Shown: one piece after another, positions 12,471 to 22,835 of the stretch
How the letters are laid out: every line of letters starts with the position of its first letter
Position numbering within the stretch: position 1 is the first letter of the stretch
Source: Struthidea cinerea
Lineage: Eukaryota > Chordata > Aves > Passeriformes > Corcoracidae
Length of the DNA: 64,000 nt
Direction: 5' to 3'
NCBI GenBank assembly: GCA_013397865.1
Contig: VZTI01004617.1
Span: 1,506,116-1,570,115 of the forward strand
Notes under the pieces: generated by a model
Seen by the model: the letters and a program-made list of their open reading frames with translations, nothing else
Told to the model about the DNA's origin: nothing
Databases searched by the model: none
Translations under genes and position numbers: made by a program

Positions 12471-15400
12471 GGGTCACTAAGAGGACATTAAAAGGACCAG
12501 TCTGGACTTGTTTGCTCAGTTACCTAAAATCCAGTAGCGCTTGCAGACAGGAAGGATGAGAGTTTTGGCACAGACTTGTGCAGAAAAACCCAATTCCAGC
12601 AGGGACGGCACTCACCTGTGGAAATCGAACTCCTTGCTGTATTTATGGTTCTGAGCATAATCAGCCCAAATTGTCTGTTTCAGCACAGAAAACTCATGTG
12701 CTGGGAAGCTCTCGCACCTTTCCTTTTGCATGGCTGCATCAGGAGCAGCCTACTCACTGCTCAGCCAGAGTCTTTCCCAAAGGACGTTCTGTGTAAGCAA
12801 AAACTGATGCTGAAGCTGAGAGAATTTGGGCCGCTGGTACACGGACATAAAGTTCTGTAGAGTGGGGAAGGAACTGAAATTAAGGTGCTACTTAAACACC
12901 TTCTAAATCAGGAAATAAAGTACAGCTACAGTGCCAGAAAGAGTTAAGTCAAACATTTCCAACCCTCATTCATCATTCGAGTAATTTCATTTCAATTAAT
13001 TACCAGTGCTAACTGTAGTTAGTATCAGACAGTTCTGGGAAGTGATGCTGACTTATAAAAACAGCAGGAAGTAGTCAATGCCTAATGTTTTCAGAAGCAT
13101 TACAATTAATAGATTTATTATGGAAGTGTTAAAGCTTCTATATTTCAGCTTCTTTGAACTTTACTAGAGAAGCTATTAAAGGTAGTGCCTCAAAGAATAA
13201 AAGTAAAGTGCCAGAAGTAATATCATTTTAAATAAAGTTTCTTATTTTGATTTACAATTGAGAGAAGCTGCTATTCTATTATGCCAAAAACCATCTGCCT
13301 ACCTGCATGAGATCTGACTGATTTCTCAGAAGAAACACCAAATCTTACAGAACATTCGGAGAGTTGCATTTTCTTATTAATCGGAAGAGTGAACTCATCA
13401 GCTCTTTTATTAAAGATAATTTTAGACTCTTTCCTCTGTCACAAACGTAACTTTTAAAAATTTAAATGTAATGAGCTCTTTGGTTGGAAATTACACTGTG
13501 TAACTCCCACAATACTGCTCTCATTGCTCTAGAAAAATATTATAAAATCACTATTTCCTATATTTTTTTTATGACGCACTTGAGTGGTTCCTCCATAAAT
13601 ACAAACCAGGCTGAATAAAAATTCTAGCTAGAAGAGCCTTGATTAAAAACAAACACAAAAAACATCCCAAAAAACTAGAGCAATAGTAACGGGACAGTCA
13701 AACACCAGATCTTCGGCAGCTGAGCTCATGGCCTTTCATTCAGCCAAAGTGAAGCCCTGGAAAGCTCTTGACCACAATATCTTACAGCTGCCTTCCTACC
13801 CACCATAATTTCTGTTTGCATCCAGCATCACCTTTGAACACAAATATAACGTGTTGTGAAACACCACATTAAAAGTTAGGGAAGAAGAGATTTTAGCAGT
13901 TGTTGCTTCACCTGGTAGCAAACAGCAAAAGAAAAATGTTTCAGGTCACACAACGGCAACTTGTAACCTTGGCCCTCAGACATCTTCAAATGTTCCTTTT
14001 ATTACGGGGCATTTAAAGTATCCTTGTGTTTACAGCTTCAAGTCAGTTTCACAAAAAAGCAAAGGTGACATTTATTAACTCTGCTTATTATATATTAAAT
14101 TAACAACAAAAGACCTGGAACACACTATTCATTGTCTTTGCATGATGACAGAACTAAAAAATACTGTGAGCTGCCATACCATGACTCAGGAACTATTTTA
14201 GCCAGAATTAACCAAAGATACGTTTGGATTTGTGGCCATTGGTGGTGCTTCTACACCTTGGAGCCAGTCCTGCTGCCCCTTTCATAGGTCAGCAGTGCTG
14301 TTGCATTGACATTCCCATCCAACACGGGCCAGACTGTCCTGCTGCATTCCTCCTCTTCCCCACCTCGTTCTTCTCTGACCCTCAACAAGAGAAAGGAGCC
14401 CTTGGCCCAGGGTTCAACCCACCACAGGAGACTGTCTCAAATACTTCAGCGAAGAAGAGATTCAGGGGGAATGTGTGGGGGACATGAAGCTTCCTGAATT
14501 GGCTTTTCTGGGGAAAGAAACAAGCTGGGTTTTATCCATCAGCATTTCCCATGCAGTTTGTGCAGCATCCTCTGCCCTAAGCCTCACAGCAGTGCCCAAA
14601 ACATGAAAAAATCATGAGAAGGTTCTTCTGCCACCAACGCAGCATTTCTGTACGAGGATCACAAGATGGTTCAGGGAACCAAACACACCAGCATCACACT
14701 TTGGTGACCACACCAGCAAATTTCTATGCTTTTCCCAAAAGTTAAAATATCATAAGTACACTGTTTTCATAATTTCTTGAATTCTACCTCCCACTGTATT
14801 CTTTTAAGAGGAAGTTATGTTTTTGTATAGGTTGGTGTTAATGTTTTATAAAGGTCAAATTATAGTTGTCTCCCTACTGTTTTATTTAAAATGTTGAGAG
14901 CTGGCACTGTAATTAAAATTCCAGCTAAATAAAGTCTGCAGTGGTCCTACTTGTAACCAGGCAATTTGGGTTTTTAGCAGACCAGAGCACATTTTGTGTT
15001 GCCTCTGGTTCAGTGCCACACAAAGGAAGGTAAACAAAACCCATGTGTCTTAATACATTTACATAAACAATGTTTCCTATCAGTGTGGTTAGTAGAGAAT
15101 ATAAATATATTTAATTATAGAATACAATATTAAGAAAAATAAAAAAACGCATTCATTTTCTACAACCTGCTTTACACTGTTTTAGAAAAAGTCCCAGGCA
15201 AGACAGCTCAGTTTATAGATAAAGCCGGGTCCAGCCAGAGCATTCACAATGCTGTTGATAAGGGAGAAAAGATTCACAATTTGCTCTTCAGTAAAACAAA
15301 CCTGATTCCCTTGCAGGAGAATGGCACTGTACATCAAGGAGATTATCACTTACTTCAGTCTAACCTGCTTTTAGGTTCTGGTGCTTGCCAGCAAGTGCTT

Positions 15401-18400
15401 CAAAAGTGTCAGAGATTTACCAGTGCTGGCTTCAACTTCAGGGAGGAATTTCTCTTCTGCTATCGACTACCTGTAAAGCTGCTCCAGGATTGCCTCCGTT
15501 TTGCTGCCTTATTAAAGGCCCCTGAGTTCTGCTTCAGTTCTCTCCACAGCTGAGAGAACAAGGCTGCACTGGGTTTTTTATGGCTTTTTTTTTTTAAGAA
15601 AGTCAAATCAAAATGAGTATTGTAAGTGGAACTCCTGTCCAAAAAGCAACATCCCAGATTGCTATAGGAATCTTTTAGGCCTTCCCAGGGCTCCTAGTCT
15701 TATTTTAATTTGTTTTAAAAGAATTCCTTGGTAAAGGAATTTCAAATTTTGTTAAAGATAATCCCTTTCGGGCAGGGATTCTCATTTGAGCAAATCCTAC
15801 CCTTTGCCCGGGTTGATATTTTTTCAGGGATTAAAAAAAAACACAAGACAAGCATTTTAGTTAATATTCACATCACAGAATATGACATGCAGTTACTTCC
15901 CTATCTACAGGTTCACCTGTCTGCCCCAGAAGCAGCAGGTACAAGACCCACAAATATGCACAAAGTCATTCCAGACCGACCAGAGTTTTCAGACTCAATC
16001 CATTAAAAATTACTTTTTCTTTCTCTTCTCTAGAGGAAAAAGTTCAGGTGGATAGGCTGAACAGAGGCATAAAAAAAAAACCAGAGCATTAGCCTCCAGC
16101 TAGAAAAATCCCTCAATCTAAGAAATATCTGAAAGACCTCCTGAGTTTACAGCCAGTGGTACTTATTCTCAAGGCAAGACTGAGAAATCACATGGCACAG
16201 GAAAGCTGTGTGAAAAGGAGATGTGTCCATTAAAGCAGACAGACTGCCCTGTCTGAAAAGGACTGATTTAAATAAGCAAAGGGAAAGAAGAACTGCAAGT
16301 TGAAGCATGATCATAATTACATTAGAAAAGTTATAATTTGATTTGGATTAACAGAGAGAAATCCTAAAAAGCTCAGAATTAATTGTGAACTACATCTACA
16401 ATTATTTTCAAGAATACTTGCATGCTTTAAGATATCATTAACTTAAATGAGATTCTATGTTTAAAGGATGATTTAACCTCACATACTCCCATTAATTCTT
16501 GCTAAATGTCCACACTGCACTTTGAAATGTAATGGAAAAGGTTAGCTAGCCATGATTCTTTTGAATGGTGCTTTCCTAAGATCCTCAAATTAAAAGTCCT
16601 GTCAGAAAGGCAGTCTGTGAAAATACCAAGAAATGTACTACAGAAATGCATTAATGTCTCGGTGTGGGGTGATTGGTGCGGTGTCTCTTTGTCACATATG
16701 GACAAAGTTTCCTCCTGACAAATCTGGGCTGGTACTGGAGCCTCTCCAGAGCGACCCCAACTCTAACCTATAACCAGGAATCTCATGTCCCTACTGCTCA
16801 TTTCCTCAGGAAGACGACCCTGTTAAAATGTTGTCAGCCATAAGCAATCAGTGTCAGATTATTTGCTTGGGTAGTTTGCCCAAAGCTAAGCCACTCGCAT
16901 TTTCCTGAAAGAGATTTTGGCCTTCCAACATATTTCTACACCCGCAGAGCAGGAGCTGCCTCGTGGTCTGCGTGGGAAATCAGTTCAGGAGTAATAGCTT
17001 AGTTAATGTGATTTTTTTGTTCTGAAATTGCCAGCTGGAAATGAGCAGAGAAGTCTTCCACCAAAGCACCTGGGGACATTATTAATACAAGGTTTGCACT
17101 GCACAGAGCAAGAGACCCAACCTGTTAATCCCGAGCAGTTGGCCATTGATTTAGGTTATTAGAAGAACAGCTGGCATGTTTCAGCCAACCAAAGCCCACA
17201 CGTATTTCAAAAAAGTATTAGCTGTGAAACATTATGGCTCTTGGAAATTCTCCAGAAACAAATTAAATCTCAAACCAAGTAATCTGCTACTTTTATCTTC
17301 CTAAATCCAGACCAAGCCGCTAACAGAGCATTCACTGTCACTGCAAAGATCCTCACCCACTTTTCCTGTGGGTTTGTTTGTTTTGGTTTGATTTTTAAAC
17401 AGGATTGTGTGGTTTCTCTCAATGAAACAGACAAGAAACTTTGGGTTTAGATCCTCATTTCCACCACCTTGGAATTAAAATACCAAGAGGAGGTTTCACC
17501 AACACATATGCCTTTCCCTCTATTATTCCACAAGAGCTGACTGCATTCCTGAGAGGTTTTGATCAGCCCTGAAGATGTTTTTCAGAAACTAAATAATTCT
17601 TTCACTCTGCTCAGTCTAATGTCCCACCTTTTCAAATGCTACTTTAATTAAATGTATATGCATAAAAATCAAACAGTCTATTTTTGACCCCTTCCCCCTC
17701 AGGTCCTGGAAGCTGACACTCACTGGGAGGGAATTGTCTGACCACCTGGCACACAACAACTATTTTTTCCAATTTTGTTCTGCTTTAATCATGTGTGAAA
17801 GCAGTTAAACAGATGATGTGATATAGTTGTGCTGCAGCACCAATCTACACGTATCTATTCACTCACGTTTGAGACATTCTATATTATTTAGTCATAATAT
17901 GTGTTCCCAGACAACTTTCTCCCTCCATGTAGGAGTTCAGCATCAAACTTCAATTAAAAGGCAACGCATCAGGTATTTAGGTGTAAAAAGGATCTTCCTC
18001 ACTCTTCCTCCACAAATATGTTGTAAAGTTTCCAACCTCCCACTTCAAAACTTCCACAATTTTGCATACACCCAGATATTTCCTGGAATTTTAGTAACAT
18101 GAGTTTGGCTTCCTATAACCGTTTCAACAGGAATGGTGTGATTGAGGTGCGTGGATTCAAATCCTGACCAATATTTCTGCCCACATGCAATAAGAGTTCC
18201 AGGTGCCTAACCTTAACCATGCACCCAAGCGTCAGATTGAAGCTCGGGTATTCAAGTTCTATCCATGCATGGGAGCCCATTAAGATGTATTTTAGGATAT
18301 AACAAGCATTCCCCTATCCGGGTAGGAACGTTGAGATGCCTTTCCATTGAACCTGTTCCCACATGCCAAGGAATGGGAACCAAGTCATTTTTCAGCATTT

Positions 18401-18636
18401 TCTGAAGCACATTCTTAACACAGTGAGTGATTTATATGAATTGAAAGAAAATTTATGATGTTTGTAAAACTCAAAATGCATTAAAAACTTCTTCATTTTG
18501 AAAAGCCACAACACTGTTTCAGCAAGGCCATATAGAACAGGTGAAAAACCCACAGTTCTCTAGCTATTACCCAAAAGCCCAGACAGTTTTCCCTGCAAGA
18601 AATTACTAAGCTTAAAATCTTACCTCGCTTGAACAT

Positions 18637-18659
18637 GCTCTTTTGTTCTACAAAAGAGC
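18637..18659. repeat. Short perfect hairpin, 9-bp stem and 5-nt loop
   Basis: The arms gctcttttg (18637-18645) and caaaagagc (18651-18659) are exact reverse complements around the loop ttcta. It is too short for a microRNA precursor and has no terminator context in a vertebrate intron. It may be chance. Confidence 0.6.
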
Positions 18660-19833
18660 TACAACTACCATCTGCAATCCCAATTACCCAAACCCTGCAA
18701 TATCCAGCACAAAGAGTTAATACTCACATCCAAACCTCTGCAGAGGCTTTGGCAAATCACAGGGGCTGAATGAGGCTGCCACACTGGCCCTGTGCAAGAT
18801 GGGGGGAAAGGGAAGGAGAGGAGATGAGTGAAGCGGGTGTGATAACTCCAGGATCAGAATGAGCAGGAGAGGAACAACACTACCATTGGTAGCATGAAAC
18901 AGGCACGAGAAGAGGCCACCTGTGCAGTCAACTGGCATGGACTCGGTGGGAAGAGTGGATGTGATAAATCACAGCTCTGATATGGCATCAGCTCAGAATC
19001 AACAGGAAATGTTTGGATGCGAGCACAGCTGGGGCCATGATCCATGTGCACACGAGGCTGTTGGAGAAGGACTGGTCTTCTCTGATCTTTCCACAGGCTG
19101 TATTCGGTTTGAACAAAGTAAATTTTGTTGGCGGTCACAGCTTTGCTAGACAATTGAAAACCTGCTTTTAAGCATTAATAAGTACACTAAGATATTTCAC
19201 ATCATCTGAGTAAACAATGATTTTGATATGGTTGAATAGAAAGGTCTTCATTAAAATCCACAGAACAAAAAGCACCCGAATGCAGACAGACAAAGCCCTG
19301 ATCCATGGCTCTGACCATGCAATCTATCACGTAAGAGACACAAGAGGTCAGCGATTAATTAACATCCAAATTAAAGCTTTTCAAGTAAGGGTCAAAACTT
19401 CCTTTGTTTTGACATTTAAAGCACTGGCAATGCCTTCCCCAGTTTAGTATGCACAAGGCATCACCTCGTGCTTTATGTTAATTGCCTCCATTATTCAAGT
19501 GCACTATTTGATTCATTGTCAATTAAAAATAGCCCCAAAAGCCAAGTCCAATGTATGTTAAGTACAAACGTGATTAATGTAACACAATTACATTCCCACG
19601 TTTGTTGAGGCTGATTAGGAACTCTCCCTCAGCCCAGTGTGACAGAGCCCTGTCACTGCCAGTGACCTGTCAGCCTTGGCAGGGACTGGCTTTCTGATGT
19701 GGAGGAATTTCATGGCCACAAGTGCTTCTGACAGGTGTAAAACCTGTAATTAAATGCTGTCAATTAGCACTTCATCAAGAATGTAGAAATCTTGATGATC
19801 CTCTCTATTGGATTACAAAGATGCTCCCAGGTG

Positions 19834-19872
19834 NNNNNNNNNTGAAAAAAAAAAAAAAAAAAAAAAAAAAAA
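19834..19872. repeat. Assembly gap (9 N) followed by a 28-A run
   Basis: Bases 19834-19842 are N. After tg, an unbroken A run spans 19845-19872, then purine-rich ggaaggaaaaaa. No SINE or LINE body is recognisable just upstream, so this is either a retroposon tail whose body is lost in the gap or a simple A-run that broke the assembly. On the CDH13 transcript it is a poly-U stretch. Confidence 0.9.
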
Positions 19873-20559
19873 GGAAGGAAAAAACAGTGACACAATTGTT
19901 TGCTAGAATAATAATTATGTGGACATAATTACTATTTCCAGAAAGTGACTCCACGGTTCTTTTCCCACTACATCAAGGGAACATTTGGTTCTTCATGCAG
20001 AGGACAAATTTGGGCAGACCAAAAGTAAAAGAGCACTGCCTTATTTTGTTTATGGTCATAGAAAACGTAAGTTATAAGGAGATAGAGGTGTCTGAGGGGA
20101 AAAAAATAATGACCAAACTGGGAAAAATAAGTGGTCAAAGTCTGGAGGTTGCTACTAAAAGAGATGCAAGAGCAAATAAATAAATAATAATTTAAAAGCC
20201 AGTTAAGCCTGAGCACAAAGACAGAACAATTAATAGCAACTGAATACCCGTGAAACCAATAGGAAGGAGAATATGCACACACAGCTGGGCTTGTTATGGC
20301 CAGCTTATAAGTAGGTTTTAATAAAAATTGCTACAAATCAGAACAAGAAATAAGAGAAAAGTCTGTACCCTCAGCATGGTCTTCTCTTCCTTCTTCCCAT
20401 CAGTAAATATAAAATACAATTAACACTGCCATATGTAGAAGTAATAAATACATAAGAACCAGCCACAACCTATATTTAATTACCGCAGAGATGCTAGCAA
20501 TGAAACGTATAGTAGGTTCTTGTTTAAATTGAAAAAGAAAAAAGAAAAAGTTTTATTGC

Positions 20560-20960
20560 ACTTCAGAAAAGAATTAAGGAGCTCCTTGGGTTATTGAGGG
20601 CTACAAAAACAATCACTGCTATAAGCCTGGTTTGCATATTTGCTCTATTAATTTACACAGCCCTGGTAAGCCTCGCATTGCAATGCAACTGCTAAATTAC
20701 ACTGCTCTTGGTAATGGGCATAAAAAGATGCAAGAGCATGCAAAGTGTATTCAAACAGACAATTAAAATTATCAATTCTGTTGACAGCTGAAATGAAGGA
20801 ACTGTGCTGAGGTTTAATGCTGCTGCATGAAGGACACCCCCTTTACGGGTGATTGAATTAACCAGGATCACGCATCGACAGTCTGCCTCTGTCCAACACT
20901 GCGTATTAGGCCAATTTAGTGTCTGCTTATTAAAATAATTTAATTCCAGAGATTGTTCCC
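20560..20960. promoter_or_regulatory. Candidate conserved intronic enhancer near exon 2
   Basis: This tract is dense in developmental-factor-like words: tttgcatatttgc (octamer-like), a 12-bp perfect palindrome gcattgcaatgc at 20675-20686 (C/EBP-like core), aattaaaattatcaatt (homeodomain-type), gacagctg (E-box/TALE-type) and gtgattgaattaac. There are no repeats or open frames. It lies about 2 kb downstream of exon 2 in transcription order. The motif density suggests constraint, but this is unproven. Confidence 0.3.
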
Positions 20961-22675
20961 AGGCATTTCTGAGTCTCTTCCAGCTCTTTCCTCCTCCTCA
21001 AACTAATGATGTCATCTTAATTATTGTGCTCCTTTTACACCACCACAAGTGGCTGAGTCACCACAGAGCAGTCCAGTCAGTTTGGCTGAACCAACCCATC
21101 CTTGGGGTGATCCTCTCCACATCAGCAGAAGATCTGGCCGGACACACTACACCCACAAAGTTCTGAAGCAAAGTATTCAAAGGTTGTTTTTATGCAACTT
21201 AACACTAAGTTATCAATGTTGCTTTTTTTAATAGGTCTTCAACTTTGCATGCTTATTAAATCTATTATATTCTAAGAGTTTCAACTTTTAGCCATATAGG
21301 AATAATATGTTTGACAACACTAAAATAAGAAGTCCAGAGAAAACAAAATTTCCCAAAGAAATAAGAAGTTTGAAATCTATTTTCTAAGCCGAACAACAAT
21401 CTCACATCTCTGACTAGTATTACTACTCGTGATCTAAAGTTCCTGTGAAAAAGCAGCTCAGACTAAGCAACATATCAAAATGCTGAGACTAAAAATGTTA
21501 TCCTAGAGGTTTATTTTAGTACTTCCAAAGGCTGAATGACTTCAGTTTAAGAGAGTTATTTCAACAGTTTGGCAACTAATTCTGACATTTCATTTTGAAA
21601 AGTTAATGCTATTTTAAAGGGAATGTGGACAGATTACACCTTCATCCGAAGTGAAAATACATCAATATGTAGCAGTGATATCTGGGGGGAACTGAGATGG
21701 GAAACGTGTGCATTTGGTGAGTAATGTTGCTTTGCATTTCTTGGTTCCACCGAGCTATAGGATGTATCCAATTGTGGGATCCAGATACTGCACACAGGAG
21801 CCAGGCACTACTGCCAGGTGCTGGACACCCAGCAGAATTCCTGGTTCAGCACCAGCTGCCAAGCATGACAAAGAAATCATTAATAACAAATACCACATGT
21901 AAAAATGCAGGTGTGTTTGGAGGTTATGAAAATGGCAGCACTTAAATCCTTTTTCAAGTCTTTAAAGACATTGACCGCTGGACAGGGCACCATTTTTGTT
22001 TGACAGTGCTGAAGTCCCAAGGCCCCAGAACTGAATGAACAATTTGCAACCCTGAAATATTGGAATGAACTAACACCAGAACTGAAAACCAGTTAAATCT
22101 CCTGTTTCATGCTTTGAGTACATGGTGCCAGACTGGGTTTCATAACGTGACACCTGGTCAATGGAAATATACTGAATATTCCAGTTGTGTGACACTTTGC
22201 TGTCACTGATGATCCCAAATTTCTTCCAGCCTCTGAATTCCATGTAAAGACTTGGACTTGTGAATGGTCCTTTAGAAAACGAAAGAGACCTTTTGGTCTT
22301 TGAAAGCTCTGAATGCTTTCAAAATACAAACTTCTAAATCTGAGTTGCAGAGATAATTTAATAGAGATGTTGATAAGCAAGTCCTGATTTCCAAGTTCAT
22401 AGGTAAGATTATAAAAAAAACCAGAGTAAATTTAATTTTTAAAAAGTATCTATGTTTTCACTATATTCACATAGCTCTAAATGATTATATATTGCATTTT
22501 GCCATTTCTAATACATGAAACAGGGTAAAGTCTGTAGAGACACAGGATTAATGCAGGGGAACTAAGACTGAAAAAATCTTCGGTACAAATCAAAAAAAGC
22601 TTTCTGATAAATGGCTGGAACGAAATGAATACATAAACAATTTTGATTTTTGCACAATAGTAATATATGAAAATA

Positions 22676-22681
22676 ACATAC
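22676..22681 (-). promoter_or_regulatory. CDH13: Splice donor of CDH13 intron 2
   Basis: The minus-strand sequence across the boundary is AACT followed by gtatgt, a good U1-type donor. It splits the codon after the Asn of VLN at phase 1. In known T-cadherins a Leu follows at this place, which fits a codon beginning with T. The open frame continues past the donor for some codons, but the protein similarity stops exactly here. Confidence 0.9.
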
Positions 22682-22793
22682 AGTTCAGAACCAGCTGGTC
22701 CTCTCTGAATTCAAATGGCTTTTCAATATAAAAAACCTTCTGCTGGAATCCAGGGACACATTCTAAATCTTCTGCACATGCAAGCAGCAGAAC
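22682..22793 (-). CDS. CDH13: T-cadherin (cadherin-13) exon 2, internal coding exon
   Basis: T-cadherin is a GPI-anchored, non-classical cadherin of the outer plasma membrane that acts in axon guidance, vascular cell adhesion and binding of adiponectin and LDL. Read on the minus strand the exon gives 37 codons plus one base. It starts VLLLACAEDLEC, continues VPGFQQKVFYIEKPFEF and ends REDQLVLN. This matches the family's signal-peptide end and prodomain start (the human protein has VLLLTSAEDLDC, then a PGFQQKVF block). ACA before Glu-Asp fits an AXA signal-peptidase site. The Cys after it is the conserved prodomain Cys, expected to pair with one encoded in exon 3. The exon enters in phase 0 and leaves in phase 1. 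At 112 nt, skipping it would shift the frame. It is flanked by a strong acceptor and by a gtatgt donor. There are no stops or frameshifts, so it looks functional. Exons 1 and 3 are outside the window. The identification rests on remembered family sequence, and I am very confident of it. Confidence 0.95.
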
Positions 22794-22835
22794 CTGAGGG
22801 GGAAAAACAAAAAACAGAAATAGACTTTTAAGATC
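22794..22835 (-). promoter_or_regulatory. CDH13: Splice acceptor of CDH13 intron 1 (polypyrimidine tract and branch site)
   Basis: On the minus strand the intron ends in a pyrimidine-rich run (ttctg, then T-runs, then ccccctcag) directly before GTTCTG of exon 2. A CTTAA at 22832-22828 is a plausible branch site about 35 nt upstream of the exon. There is no competing NAGNAG. This acceptor fixes the start of the exon at 22793 and agrees with the family's protein alignment. Confidence 0.85.

Larger units (their letters stand above)
1..22681 (-). other. CDH13: CDH13 intron 2, 5' portion (partial)
   Basis: This stretch is transcribed as intron 2 if the exon call is right. It contains no recognisable coding exon; in particular exon 3, which should encode the rest of the prodomain, was not seen on the minus strand. 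It is mostly unique A+T-rich sequence. Recognisable contents are one CR1 fragment (9045-9452), a CTCF-like site (10874-10887), a GC-rich CpG patch (12300-12470), a short hairpin (18637-18659), a gap beside poly-A (19834-19872) and a motif-dense tract (20560-20960). In 1-9044 I see no repeat or gene I can name, only a longer-than-usual plus-strand open frame at 4461-5078. The parts of 9453-22681 not listed above are likewise featureless to me. Confidence 0.85.

Noticed and set aside
18140..18175. tRNA T-arm-like gtggattcaaatcctgacc
   Set aside because: Only the B-box-like word is present. No A box at the right distance and no cloverleaf partner arms.
1..22681. CDH13 exon 3
   Set aside because: No minus-strand segment resembles the expected remainder of the prodomain with splice sites. 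It should lie beyond the left edge.
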